From NCBI GenBank assembly GCA_963843835.1, contig CAWJMD010000008.1, forward strand, positions 930,001 through 994,000: a stretch of DNA of 64,000 nt, given 5' to 3'. This document shows positions 1 to 9,240 of this stretch, one piece after another. The stretch's first letter is position 1. Each line of letters starts with the position of its first letter. The notes under the pieces were generated by a model, which was given only the letters and a program-made list of their open reading frames with translations, was not told the DNA's origin and ran no database searches. Origin of the DNA: CAWJMD01 sp963843835. Lineage in GTDB: Bacteria > Actinomycetota > Actinomycetes > Actinomycetales > CAWJMD01. Position numbers and translations under genes: made by a program.

Positions 1-862
<862 letters not shown>

Positions 863-908
863 CGCCGTCCTGCCTGGCCGGTCGGCGTGCCGGACCTGTC
901 CGTCACGG

Positions 909-1040
909 TCAGCCGTGGGCCGGACGGCGGTGCAGCAGCCACGGCAGCCAGCCGTCGCCACGCCTGGTGGCACCGTTGGCGAGCTGCTCCCGACGGTAGG
1001 CGATCTCGGCGTCGAGCTCGGGACCGAAGGTGCTGGTCAT
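909..1040 (-). CDS. Small conserved-looking protein of 43 aa
   Basis: This short frame begins MTSTFGPELDAEIAYRREQL and ends in a basic, tryptophan-containing tail (WLPWLLHRR). I do not recognise the family. It is supported by a near-perfect ribosome-binding site: AGGAGG sits 4 bases before the ATG. The same strand continues 46 bases later into the ATPase regulator, so the two are probably co-transcribed. A longer in-frame reading reaches back to 1124, but that part has no ribosome-binding site. The protein has no membrane segment and no signal peptide. Its role is unknown. Confidence 0.6.
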   Translation of the reverse strand: MTSTFGPELDAEIAYRREQLANGATRRGDGWLPWLLHRRPAHG

Positions 1041-1319
1041 GGTTCCTCCTGTGATCGGTGCCGGGGCGGTCTGTCCCGGCACGCTCAACAGTCGTGCTGA
1101 GGCGGCTCCCTGCGGATCGGTCACCTGCCTCGCACCTCGCGACCCACCCCCTCAGGCCAGGGCCTCAGGACAGGCCCCGCGGTCTAAGGCCCCTCAGACG
1201 GACCCTGCCTCCGGGTCGCTGTGCCGCCGCCGTTCACCGCTGGGTCGGATCCGCCCCTTACGGTCCTGCCCGTGGCGCACTAGCGTCGACTGCCGTCACC
1301 GACGACGAGGAGACCTGCC

Positions 1320-2618
1320 GTGAGGACCCCGACCAGCCACCTGCCCGGATCCGGACGCCGGGCCGCTCGCGCCACGGCCGTCGCCGCCGGCCTCGCCGTC
1401 GCTCTCGGCGCGGGCCTGACCACCGCGCCCGCGTGGGCGGGCGGCCACGACGACGACGGGTACGGCAAGGACCGTCGCAACGCGCTGCGTGTCGCCACCT
1501 ACAACGCGAGCCTGAACCGCAACGCGGGCGGCCAGCTCGTCTCCGACCTCTCGACGCCCGACAACGCGCAGGCGAAGGCGATCGCCGAGGTGATCCAGCG
1601 GACTCGCCCGGACGTGTTGCTGCTCAACGAGTTCGACTACGTGGCGGACGACGTCGCGATCGACCTCTTCCGTGAGAACTACCTCGAGGTGGGCCAGGGC
1701 GGCGCCGACCCCATCGACTACCCGTACGCCTTCGTCGCGCCGTCCAACACCGGTGTGCCGTCGGGCTTCGACCTCGACAACAACGGGACGGTCGGCGGCG
1801 GCAACGACGCCTTCGGGTTCGGCCTGTTCGAGGGTCAGTTCGGCATGGCCGTGCTCTCCCGCTACCCGATCGACGAGAGCTCGGTGCGCACGTTCCAGCA
1901 CTTCCTCTGGAAGGACATGCCGGGCGCGCTGCTACCGGACGACCCGGCGACCGCCCCTCCCGCGGACTGGTACTCGCCCGACGAGCTCGACGTCTTCCGG
2001 CTGTCGAGCAAGTCGCACTGGGACGTGCCCGTCCGGGTCGGACGCCGCACGATCCACATCCTGGCCTCCCACCCGACACCCCCGACCTTCGACGGGCCCG
2101 AGGACCGCAACGGGACACGCAACCACGACGAGATCCGCTTCTGGGCCGACTACGTCGGGTCGCCGCGGGACGGCAGGTACATCTACGACGACGAGGGCCG
2201 TCGCGGTGGGCTGCGCCCGGGCTCGTCGTTCGTGGTGCTGGGTGACCAGAACAGCGACCCGGTGGACGGCGACTCGGTCCCCGGTGCGATCCAGCAGCTG
2301 ATCGACAACCGGCGCCTCACCGACCCGCTGCCCACCTCGAAGGGCGCTGTCGAGGCCGCGCAGCTGCAGGGCGGGGCCAACATGACCCAGAAGGGCGACC
2401 CGAAGTACGACACAGCCGACTTCAACGACAACCCGGCACCGGGCAACCTCCGCGCCGACTACGTGCTGCCCTCGCGGAACCTGCGCGTCCTCGACGCGGG
2501 AGTGTTCTGGCCCGTGCAGGCCGATCCACTGTCGCGTTTGACCGGCGTCTTCCCGTTCCCGACGTCCGACCACCGGCTGGTCTGGGTCGACCTCAGGGTG
2601 AGGCTTCCTCACCGGTGA
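1320..2618 (+). CDS. Secreted endonuclease/exonuclease/phosphatase (EEP) family protein
   Basis: The 432-aa protein has a signal peptide: basic residues to about position 18, a hydrophobic Ala/Gly core and an AWA cleavage site near residue 40. The EEP fold follows. Family hallmarks are the RVATYNASL strand near residue 57, the metal-binding Glu in LLLNEFDY, the Asp/Asn pair in GDQNSDP near residue 305, and the C-terminal SDHRLVWVDL with the catalytic His. It probably acts outside the cell as a metal-dependent phosphoesterase on nucleic acid, phosphate esters or lipids; the substrate cannot be read from sequence. The GTG start is preceded by GAGGAG. It stands alone, with about 280 bases upstream on the same strand. 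Confidence 0.85.
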   Translation: MRTPTSHLPGSGRRAARATAVAAGLAVALGAGLTTAPAWAGGHDDDGYGKDRRNALRVATYNASLNRNAGGQLVSDLSTPDNAQAKAIAEVIQRTRPDVLLLNEFDYVADDVAIDLFRENYLEVGQGGADPIDYPYAFVAPSNTGVPSGFDLDNNGTVGGGNDAFGFGLFEGQFGMAVLSRYPIDESSVRTFQHFLWKDMPGALLPDDPATAPPADWYSPDELDVFRLSSKSHWDVPVRVGRRTIHILASHPTPPTFDGPEDRNGTRNHDEIRFWADYVGSPRDGRYIYDDEGRRGGLRPGSSFVVLGDQNSDPVDGDSVPGAIQQLIDNRRLTDPLPTSKGAVEAAQLQGGANMTQKGDPKYDTADFNDNPAPGNLRADYVLPSRNLRVLDAGVFWPVQADPLSRLTGVFPFPTSDHRLVWVDLRVRLPHR

Positions 2619-2724
2619 GGCGAGCCACCTGAGAACGCGGTCAGGTCAGTGAGGTGACGGTCTCGATCTCGTACTGGTGGACGTCGGCGCCGGTTCGTCG
2701 GCTCCGACTCGAATCTGCCTCCGA

Positions 2725-2736
2725 CGATGATCATCG
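2725..2736. promoter_or_regulatory. 12-bp perfect palindrome upstream of the MT0933-like gene
   Basis: CGATGATCATCG is its own reverse complement and lies about 86 bases before the small MT0933-like gene. The flanks extend the symmetry imperfectly (CTCCGA on the left, GGAG on the right). It could be an operator or part of a transcript end for the upstream phosphoesterase gene. There is no direct evidence for either. Confidence 0.25.
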
Positions 2737-2821
2737 GAGCAACCTACCTGGCGCCCGGCCGCGAACTGGGGTTCGCTGGCAGGGTCCCCGGGGTGAGCCC
2801 GGGGCGGATGAGGAGACCTCG

Positions 2822-3061
2822 ATGGGCACCTTCGACAACCTGCGCGGCAAGGCAGAGAAGCTCGCGCGGGAGAACCCCGACAAGGTCGAGCAGGTGAGCG
2901 ACCAGGTCATCGAGAAGGGTGGCGACGCCGTCGACCGTGCGACCGGTGGACGTCATGCCGCGCAGGTGGACAAGGCCCAGCGAATGGCGGACGACAAGAT
3001 CGGCACGGACTCCGGCGCGGAAGGTGACGACGCGAAGGAGTGGGACCACAACCCGACCTGA
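2822..3061 (+). CDS. MT0933-like (antitoxin-annotated) small acidic protein
   Basis: The 79-aa soluble, highly charged protein begins MGTFDNLRGKAEKLARENPD and continues with helical Lys/Glu/Asp-rich sequence. It matches the pattern of the MT0933-like family (PF14013), short actinobacterial proteins with a GK(A/L)xxLxxENPDKVxQxxD core. Databases call this family antitoxin-like, but I see no toxin partner on either side, so a toxin-antitoxin role is not supported here. GAGGAG precedes the ATG at a good distance. A stress-response role is the usual alternative. Confidence 0.75.
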   Translation: MGTFDNLRGKAEKLARENPDKVEQVSDQVIEKGGDAVDRATGGRHAAQVDKAQRMADDKIGTDSGAEGDDAKEWDHNPT

Positions 3062-3103
3062 GTGGTGACCCGCGGCAGCAGTGGGCCGTTGGGGCGACGA
3101 CGT

Positions 3104-3500
3104 TCAGAGCTCGACGTAGACGTCGTCGCCCTCGACCATGACGTCGTACGTCCTCAGCGGCGATGGCCTCCTGTCGAGTGCGATCATGCTGCGCGACCAG
3201 CGGGGCATGTCCCTGCCTGCGAAGCCGGGCGCCCGGTCGAGGTTCTCGCCCGAGGCGAGGTCGAAGCGGGAGTTGTGCCACGGGCAGACGACCTGGCCGT
3301 CGGCGCATCTCAGACCACCTGGCCCCTTGGTGAGGGAGAGGCCCAGGCGTGGACAGCGGTTGTGCGCCGCGCACAACGACTCCTCGACACCAACCACGAC
3401 TGACGTACCCGCAGCATCGACGACGTGCAGCTCCCCGTCGGCGAAGCCAAGCGGTTCCCTCCGCGCCGGCGACCATGGTGGCAACTGAGATCGCTCCCAC
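3104..3500 (-). pseudogene. Rieske-type ferredoxin, frameshifted and lacking one cluster ligand
   Basis: The C-terminal part reads as a small Rieske [2Fe-2S] ferredoxin: FADGELHVVDAAG, then CPRLGLSLTKGP, then GQVVCPWHNSRFDLASGE. The second half-site, C-x2-H, is intact. The first should be C-x-H but reads Cys-Pro-Arg (codon CGC where CAC is expected), so only three of four ligands remain. The N-terminal strand VFVGAIS lies in a different frame from QLPPWSPARREPLGF, and one extra base near 3488 would join them. The start codon is therefore uncertain; GTG at 3500 marks the last credible coding sequence. It could be a decayed gene or two sequencing errors. In families with four ligands this domain carries electrons for oxygenases. 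No oxygenase lies next to it. Confidence 0.6.
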
Positions 3501-3568
3501 GAAGACGTACTTGCGGGCTCCCGAGATGCTCCTGTTGGTCGACAGCCCTCGTGAAAGCGGAGTACGCC

Positions 3569-4360
3569 ATGTCGGTCAAGATCTCGCTGCCACCCCGTCC
3601 CACCCACCCGGTCGGTTCGACCGCCGGACGGCGACTCGGGCTCTTCCTGCGGGCGTTTCCCTGGGTCACCGAACGCGAGGAGGCTCCGGCGCGACTCGCT
3701 CTCATCCCGGTCGGGTTCATGCCGGTCACCCTGATCGCGGCGGCTGCGTTCGGGGTGGCCGGCCTCCGCGAGCTCGCCTGGTACCTCCTGGTGCCCGCCC
3801 TGGCGTTGGCCGCCGGCGTCCTCGTCTGGCGTCCGAAGTGGGCATCCTCGGCGCTCGGGGCGCTCGGGGCAGGCATCGTCGCCACCGCGCTGTACGACGT
3901 CTTCCGGGGCTCCTTCCTCGCGCTCGGCCTCATGCAGGTCGACCCGATCCCGCACATCGGCGTGGCGCTGCACCTCGATCCGGCCTGGGTGTTCGGCTAC
4001 CTGTGGCGCTACCTCGGCAACGGCGGAGGCATGGCCGTCGCGTTCTTCGCGCTGGGCTTCCGCGGCGTGCGGACCGGCATCCTCTACGGCCTGTTCGTCT
4101 GCAGCGGTCTGCTGTTCGTCCTGGTCGCCGCGCCGTACGGCCAGGAGATGCTGTTCCCGCTCAACGCCACCACCGTGGTCATGGCGGTCGGAGGGCACGT
4201 CATCTACGGCGCTGCCCTCGGCTGGATCGCCGCACGTACGAGCTCGCGAGCCCTGGCAACCAGCCCGGTCGTGCCGCGGACAGCGTTCCGCTGGTCGTGG
4301 CTTCTCACCCCGTCCGGGCCGACCTCTCCCTCAGGCCCCGTGGCCCGCATCTCGCCATAG
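3569..4360 (+). CDS. Multi-pass membrane protein of unknown function
   Basis: The 263-aa protein has about seven hydrophobic segments: ALIPVGFMPVTLIAAAAFGV, a second pair around LLVPALALAAGVLVW, then one near residue 95 and three or four more in the second half (VFGYLWRYLGNGGGMAVAFFALGF, LFVCSGLLFVLVAA, TTVVMAVGGHVIYGAALGWI). The conserved-looking His in HIGVALHL and the last membrane helix are notable, but I do not recognise the family. The ATG at 3569 follows GCGGAG; GTG at 3551 is possible. It diverges from the Rieske remnant, with about 70 bases between them. Confidence 0.65.
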   Translation: MSVKISLPPRPTHPVGSTAGRRLGLFLRAFPWVTEREEAPARLALIPVGFMPVTLIAAAAFGVAGLRELAWYLLVPALALAAGVLVWRPKWASSALGALGAGIVATALYDVFRGSFLALGLMQVDPIPHIGVALHLDPAWVFGYLWRYLGNGGGMAVAFFALGFRGVRTGILYGLFVCSGLLFVLVAAPYGQEMLFPLNATTVVMAVGGHVIYGAALGWIAARTSSRALATSPVVPRTAFRWSWLLTPSGPTSPSGPVARISP

Positions 4361-4621
4361 GATCCCGGCCATGGCCGGTGTGGGGGGACGTCGGAGATGT
4401 GGCCGTAGACCTCGCCGCCGAGCACGCTGCGGGTGGCGCGACCCGGATAGGTATCGAGCCTGCTCGTGGCTGCCGCTCGCCCATCCTCAGGAGTGCGCGG
4501 CTCCGTGCCCTGGAGCGGTCGCGGAGCCGACCTGTGTGTCGAGAGCCGCGCATCCGCTCGACGGCGTGGTCGAGCGGATCACTCCGCCCGGCTCGCATCG
4601 GCACGACGCGCCCGATCGCGG
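4361..4621. other. Gap between convergent genes, nothing recognised
   Basis: This 261-base stretch lies between a plus-strand membrane protein and the stop of a minus-strand oxidoreductase. A minus-strand frame through it can be read as protein-like (a GGEVYGHISDVPPHR stretch), but it has no upstream start with a ribosome-binding site and no recognisable domain. I found no convincing terminator hairpin. Confidence 0.4.
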
Positions 4622-5938
4622 TCACGCAGCCGGTACCGCCCCACGGATGACGTCGACGAGCTCGTCGCGGGTTGGGCCGGGTGCGTACGCCGCTCGCCAA
4701 CCTCCTTGGTAGACCGCTCGAGCCCATGGCTCGGCGGGCCTGAGTGTCTCGGGCAGAGCGGTCATCGCGAAGTAGCCGGCGGCGTGCTGGCCGATCCGGG
4801 GGTCGGCCTCGACGGCCGCGGCGATGAGGTCGGAGGTCAGCGGCATGCTCAGGTCGAGGTCTTCGCCCTGCCAGCGCCTGACCATGCCGCCGTCGATCGC
4901 GATGTGGTCGGCCACCCAAGGTTCGATGGCACGGTCGCACCATGCACCGAACGGTTCGGCCATGGTCATCGGATCGGCGCCGTCGTCGAGAAGCGCGAGC
5001 AACGCGGTCACCTGCATGCAGGCCATCGCGATCCCGCGCCCACGGGTCGGGGTCGTGGTCGCCACCGAGTCCCCCACGGCGACCAGCCCCGGCGTGCCGA
5101 CCTGCCGCCGGTACACGTTGCGCAGCGCCCCGCCGACAAGAACCGCCGAGGTGGGCTGCGCCCGGTCCGGTCGGGTCCACTCGGCGAGGGCCGGGACGGC
5201 ATGGCAGGCTGCCTCGAAGGCAGCCTCGAACCGCAGTGCCTTGAGCGCGGCGTCCGCGGTGGGGCGCACGAGCACCACCGAGAAGTGACCGGCCTCGTGC
5301 AGGAACACCAGACACTGGTAGCCATCGAAGTCGGCCGTGTAGGCGATCGGGCTCACCATGGGCCCGGGCTCCGCCCCCGGTCGCAGCTGGTAGGTGCGGT
5401 CGACGTACGCGAGGCCGCAGTCGCCGTCGAGCTCCGGGTCGCTGTCCTGGGCGCTCGACCTCCCCATGCGCCCGGCTCGGCCTGAGGCATCCACGACGAG
5501 ATCGGCCTCGACGAGGGATCCGTCGACCCGAGCGCCGACGACGTGTCCGCGATCGAGGACGAGTCCGTCGACGTGACCCGTCCGCAAGGTGAGACCGGGC
5601 TGCTGCCCCGCTGCGTGGCGAAGGGCTCGCTCAAAGGTCGACCGACGTGAGCGCACCCCCAGGACCTGACGAGACCCCCCAGAGGTCGGCGCCTCGACTG
5701 GCTGCGCGCCGAGGGACAGCCAGCTTTCGAGGGCCTCCGGCCATGCCACCTGGAGACCCATCGACACCTGGGCCCGGAAGCCGTGGGCGTGCTCGAACTG
5801 CATGACTCCACGACGGATCCAGTCGCCTCCTGTCGGCCCGGGGTCTCGGTCCACCGAGGTGACTTCGTGACCACGTCGCGCGAAGGATGCGCCGAGGATG
5901 AGGCCTGTCGGGCCCGATCCCACGATGAGTATGTGCAT
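4622..5938 (-). CDS. FAD-dependent monooxygenase/halogenase-like oxidoreductase
   Basis: The 438-aa protein opens with the Rossmann FAD-binding motif GSGPTG in MHILIVGSGPTGLILGASF, followed by the acidic end of strand two (VDRDPG). A second FAD motif, VAVGDSVATTTPTRGRGIA, lies near residue 290. This is the GD motif of group A flavoprotein hydroxylases and tryptophan-halogenase relatives. The Trp halogenase motif WxWxIP is absent, so I favour monooxygenase. No separate NAD(P)H domain is seen. The ATG is preceded by GGAGGGGG. It is divergent from a TetR gene across 69 AT-rich bases, so it is probably the target of that repressor, suggesting induction by an aromatic or xenobiotic compound. The substrate is unknown. 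Confidence 0.8.
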   Translation of the reverse strand: MHILIVGSGPTGLILGASFARRGHEVTSVDRDPGPTGGDWIRRGVMQFEHAHGFRAQVSMGLQVAWPEALESWLSLGAQPVEAPTSGGSRQVLGVRSRRSTFERALRHAAGQQPGLTLRTGHVDGLVLDRGHVVGARVDGSLVEADLVVDASGRAGRMGRSSAQDSDPELDGDCGLAYVDRTYQLRPGAEPGPMVSPIAYTADFDGYQCLVFLHEAGHFSVVLVRPTADAALKALRFEAAFEAACHAVPALAEWTRPDRAQPTSAVLVGGALRNVYRRQVGTPGLVAVGDSVATTTPTRGRGIAMACMQVTALLALLDDGADPMTMAEPFGAWCDRAIEPWVADHIAIDGGMVRRWQGEDLDLSMPLTSDLIAAAVEADPRIGQHAAGYFAMTALPETLRPAEPWARAVYQGGWRAAYAPGPTRDELVDVIRGAVPAA

Positions 5939-5950
5939 GACCCCCTCCGC

Positions 5951-5991
5951 TACACTGGGAGTAAATTGATTACACTTAGGGTCACTCTAAA
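5951..5991. promoter_or_regulatory. AT-rich operator/promoter region with TACACT direct repeats
   Basis: The spacer between the divergent oxidoreductase and TetR genes is unusually AT-rich for this genome. It holds two direct copies of TACACT-N2-G-N-GT exactly 20 bases apart (5951 and 5971). The segment AGTAAATTGATTACACT between them (5960-5976) is an imperfect palindrome. TetR dimers usually bind palindromes in such spacers, so this is the likely operator. TTGATT (5966-5971) could serve as a -35 element for the TetR gene. Confidence 0.5.
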
Positions 5992-6007
5992 CGGGTGAGG
6001 TGTCAAG

Positions 6008-6733
6008 ATGCCCCAAGCGCGCCGTCCATATCGTTCGACCCTCCGTGCGGATCAGGCGCGGGCGACTCGACGAGCGGTTGTGAGCGCTGCCCGCGACCTC
6101 TTCGTGGAAGTCGGGTGGTCACGCACCACGATCGATGCCGTGGCCGCCCGCGCGGGGGTGAGCCGAAAGACGGTGTTCACCGCGGTCGGCAGCAAGGCGG
6201 CACTTCTCAAGGTCGCCCTGGACTGGGCGCTGGTGGGCGACGACGAACCGGTTCCACTGTCCGAACGGCAGATCATCGTGGAGCTTGAACAGCTGACTGA
6301 GCCGCACGAGCTCATCGCCCGCTGGGCGCAGTTCGTCGCCGCGCTGGAGGAGAGGGCGGCCCCTCTGGCCGACGTGCTCGCCGTGGCCGCGGACGGCGAC
6401 CCCGAAGCGGCCGATGTGCACGCGGCGTCCGAACGCAACCGGCTCAGGGGGGCGGAGTTCATCGTGGCTCGCCTCACGGCAACTGATGGCCTGCGCCCGG
6501 GACTGACCACCGAGCGTGCCGTGGCCGCAGCCCTGGTGCTCATGGACCCGGCCGTGCACCGCACGCTGGTCCGCGAGCACGGCTGGTCGCGCACTGAGTA
6601 CGCCGACTGGATAGGTCGGACAGCCGCGACCGAGCTCCTTGAGGGAGGGGATGCCGAAGGCATGATGGGGACACGCCCAGGACGCGAAGCGGCATACCGC
6701 GCAGGAACGGCCTCGCGACCCAGCACGGACTGA
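6008..6733 (+). CDS. TetR/AcrR family transcriptional regulator
   Basis: The 241-aa protein has the TetR DNA-binding domain at residues about 12-62: RAVVSAARDLFVEVGWSRTT followed by the recognition helix region IDAVAARAGVSRKTVFTAVGSK. The remaining residues form a mostly helical ligand-binding part rich in Ala, Glu and Leu. The ATG follows GAGGTG. It is divergent from the FAD-dependent oxidoreductase, sharing the AT-rich spacer, the usual arrangement for a repressor controlling its neighbour and itself. The C-terminal 20 residues look like unstructured extension. The ligand is unknown. Confidence 0.9.
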   Translation: MPQARRPYRSTLRADQARATRRAVVSAARDLFVEVGWSRTTIDAVAARAGVSRKTVFTAVGSKAALLKVALDWALVGDDEPVPLSERQIIVELEQLTEPHELIARWAQFVAALEERAAPLADVLAVAADGDPEAADVHAASERNRLRGAEFIVARLTATDGLRPGLTTERAVAAALVLMDPAVHRTLVREHGWSRTEYADWIGRTAATELLEGGDAEGMMGTRPGREAAYRAGTASRPSTD

Positions 6734-7011
6734 CCCAGCGTTGACTGCGTGGCTGCCACGGACGATCCGTGACCCCGGCCCGAACAGATCGAACGCGATG
6801 CCAGAGGCTTCGTGCTCCCTCTCGGCTTGCGCCCACGCGACGCCGGGTCGCCGGACAGATGGAACTCGGCGCTGAGTCTCGCATCCCCTTGCCTCCGGGG
6901 CTTTTGGAGCGCCTTCGCCGGCCGTTCGTTGATCGTGCGCCCGTTGCTGTCGAGCGTGCCGACCCTCTGGAAGACGCGGCGGGAGTTCGACGCGGCGGTA
7001 CGATCCGGAGC
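6734..7011. other. Gap upstream of the alpha-toroid gene, nothing recognised
   Basis: These 278 bases separate the TetR gene from the next plus-strand gene. The downstream gene's frame is open from 6769, but that segment reads as Arg/Pro-rich non-protein-like sequence with no ribosome-binding site. I see no clear hairpin or promoter. Confidence 0.35.
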
Positions 7012-8058
7012 ATGGGCGCGCCTGAGCTCCGCGCGCAACGGCGCGCTGCGTCCGGCCTGCTGATCGAGCAGCTGGCAACGTCGCAAGACCCGGTCCTCGC
7101 CTACAAGTCGAGCCTGTTGACCGGGCTGGATCGAGACTCAGCGAGAGCCCGAGTGATGCTGGAGCGGATCCGCAGGTCCCCGATGGCCCTGGCCTTGCTG
7201 CGGGTGTTCGAGCAGGACGCCAAGACTTCGCACCATACGTACCGGAAGTGGCAGGGCTCCCACTGGACGCTGACCACGCTGGCGATGATCGACTACCCGG
7301 CCGGCGACGAGCGCCTGCGACCGCTGGTTCGTCGGGTCCATGACTGGCTGTTCTCCAGCCACTTCCTCGAGCCGTCGACGACGGTTGTCTTCCCCGGGCA
7401 GGAGGACCGGGTCCGGCACTGCGCGTCCATGGACGGCAACGTGATCTGGTACTCCCTCCGACTCGGGCTGGAAGAGAACCGCACCCGCGATGCGGTGGAC
7501 AGGCTGATCGGCTGGCAGTGGCCGGACGGCGGCTGGAACTGCGACAAGCGCCCCGAGGCCATTCACTCTTCCTTCCAGGAGTCGCTGATCCCGGCACGAG
7601 GGCTGTGGGCGTACGGGCGCGCCCACGACTACGCGCCGGCGCTCGAGGCGGCCCAGAAGGTGGCTGACCTTGTGCTGCCGCGGCGCCTGTTGTGGCACCA
7701 GTCCGATGGCAGCCTGATCGTGCCCGACTGGTCAGGCAAGCCGGGCCCGGACCGGATCCACTACCCAATCCAGTTCTTCGACGTGCTCTTCGCGCTGCAG
7801 GTGATGGCCGACCTCGAGCGCCTCGGCGACCCTCGATGTTCTGACGCGCTGGAGCTGCTGGAATCCAAGTGGTTGCCGGGCGGCGGCTTCCCGCTCGAGG
7901 CCCCGAACTCGGTCACCGCCGATCACGTGGTGAGCCGCGGTACCTACGCTGACTGGGGACCCTCGGGGCTGCGGCGCACCAATCCCCTGGTCACCCTCGC
8001 CACGCTGGCCGTGCTGCGCCAAAGCCAGCTGATCGATACCGGGGCCGATGATCAGTAG
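7012..8058 (+). CDS. Alpha-toroid protein related to prenyltransferase/squalene-cyclase repeats
   Basis: The 348-aa protein contains repeat-like motifs of the terpenoid cyclase/prenyltransferase (alpha/alpha)6 toroid: GWQWPDGGWNCD near residue 165, ESKWLPGGGFPLE near residue 285, and further Trp/Gly-rich helical hairpins. The DxDD or DCTA active-site motifs of class II cyclases and the zinc ligands of protein prenyltransferases are not evident, so catalytic activity is doubtful. It has no signal peptide. The chosen ATG at 7012 follows CCGGAGC; the upstream open frame is not protein-like. No other isoprenoid gene is nearby, so it is an orphan. It could equally be a binding or scaffold protein with the same fold. 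Confidence 0.65.
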   Translation: MGAPELRAQRRAASGLLIEQLATSQDPVLAYKSSLLTGLDRDSARARVMLERIRRSPMALALLRVFEQDAKTSHHTYRKWQGSHWTLTTLAMIDYPAGDERLRPLVRRVHDWLFSSHFLEPSTTVVFPGQEDRVRHCASMDGNVIWYSLRLGLEENRTRDAVDRLIGWQWPDGGWNCDKRPEAIHSSFQESLIPARGLWAYGRAHDYAPALEAAQKVADLVLPRRLLWHQSDGSLIVPDWSGKPGPDRIHYPIQFFDVLFALQVMADLERLGDPRCSDALELLESKWLPGGGFPLEAPNSVTADHVVSRGTYADWGPSGLRRTNPLVTLATLAVLRQSQLIDTGADDQ

Positions 8059-8249
8059 CAGGTTCGACCGCCCCCGTCGGGTAGTGGCTCTGCGTCGGAC
8101 TGGAGCCGAAGTGACGCGGTGCATCGGCGTCCGACCAAGGCCCGCCATGAGCCGCTCAGCGACGTGAGAGCGCGTTGAGCTTCCCGAGTTCGCAGACGAG
8201 ACACGGGACACGCGCTCCCAGGAGCGGACGGACAAGCGAGCCCGGCCGC

Positions 8250-9176
8250 CTAGGGGCTCGCGGTCGCCGTGGAGGTCGGTGACGGAGTCACCGTCACCGT
8301 GGCGGTCGGCGAGGGTGACGGCTCCGACGACGACCCTTCCTCGTCGCCGGCCAGGCTGAGCCCGCCTCCCAGCGCGGCCACGGCCAGCAGGAACGCCCCC
8401 GCGAAGACGGCGGCACGGGCCGCCGTCAGCCCGGCCAGCCCTTGGCGCAGCTCCTTCAGCGCCTCAGGTCCCAGGACGGCTGGGGGTGCGCCCTCCGCGA
8501 GGGAGCGCATGTGGCCCTCGACGGCCACGGGGATCGCCACGGCCTCGGCCCGCAGCGCCTCGAGCTGCAGCATCCCGAGTCCGACGACGACCAGGACGAT
8601 GCCCGCGGCGGCGGCGGCGAGCAGTGCGACGAGGCCGCCGCTGAACCCGTCGGTGAGGCCCACGACCACGAACCCCAGCACGAACACCGCACCGGCGACC
8701 CCGGCCCCTGCCAGCGACCAGGTGGTCGACAGCTGACGCGCCGAAACGGCCTCGGGGTGCAGGGGCTTCCACGCGATGCCCTCGACCACGGCGTAGCCAC
8801 CGTTCGCGGGTGGCGCGGGCTCGTCGGGCTCGTCGGGCCTGTCGGGCTTCGGGGCCGGCTCGCCTGCTGTCGAGTCCGGCGCGGCAGCGGGCGGCTCCTC
8901 GACCGCGGGCGCAGGGTCCGGGGCGGCGGGATCGGGCTGCGGGCCGGAGGGCACGGCGGCCGGCACCGCCGCCATCTGGGCCGTCGGGTCGACGGGTGTG
9001 GCCGGGGTGCCCGCCGGTCGCGCAGCCCTCGCGGCCTTCGCCGTGGAGGACTTGCGCGCCGTCGACTTCGTCGTGGCGGCCTTCGCGGTCTTCGTGCTCG
9101 CAGCCCTCGCCTCGGCGCCGGGGGTCGTCCTGGGGGCGGCAGGGTCAGGGGTGGGCTCGGTCGGTGCTTCGGTCAT
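8250..9176 (-). CDS. Membrane protein with long Ala/Pro/Thr-rich cytoplasmic N-terminus
   Basis: The 308-aa protein has a low-complexity N-terminal third (Ala, Pro, Thr, Lys), including KTAKAATTKSTARKSSTAKA-like basic repeats reminiscent of histone-like tails. Residues about 125-155 are more ordered. Two adjacent membrane helices lie near 155-205 (GAGVAGAVFVLGFVVVGL, VALLAAAAAGIVLVVVGLGM), and a third near 260-280 (AAVFAGAFLLAVAALGGGL). A Ser/Pro/Thr tail follows, ending in PSPTSTATASP. I do not recognise a family. It lies downstream of miaB on the same strand with a 65-base gap. The basic repeats could bind DNA or acidic polymers; this is speculation. Confidence 0.6.
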   Translation of the reverse strand: MTEAPTEPTPDPAAPRTTPGAEARAASTKTAKAATTKSTARKSSTAKAARAARPAGTPATPVDPTAQMAAVPAAVPSGPQPDPAAPDPAPAVEEPPAAAPDSTAGEPAPKPDRPDEPDEPAPPANGGYAVVEGIAWKPLHPEAVSARQLSTTWSLAGAGVAGAVFVLGFVVVGLTDGFSGGLVALLAAAAAGIVLVVVGLGMLQLEALRAEAVAIPVAVEGHMRSLAEGAPPAVLGPEALKELRQGLAGLTAARAAVFAGAFLLAVAALGGGLSLAGDEEGSSSEPSPSPTATVTVTPSPTSTATASP

Positions 9177-9240
9177 GGACGGGCTCCTTTCGAGGCGTCC
9201 ACAACGTAGGGCCGCAACCGGGACATGTCACCCGCCGCGG

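Noticed and set aside
2822..3061. A toxin-antitoxin module
   Set aside because: The small protein matches an antitoxin-named family, but no toxin gene is adjacent on either side.
4204..4425. A decayed integrase C-terminus (GGEVYGHIS reading on the minus strand)
   Set aside because: It is only a short resemblance, with no catalytic residues and no start or attachment site nearby.
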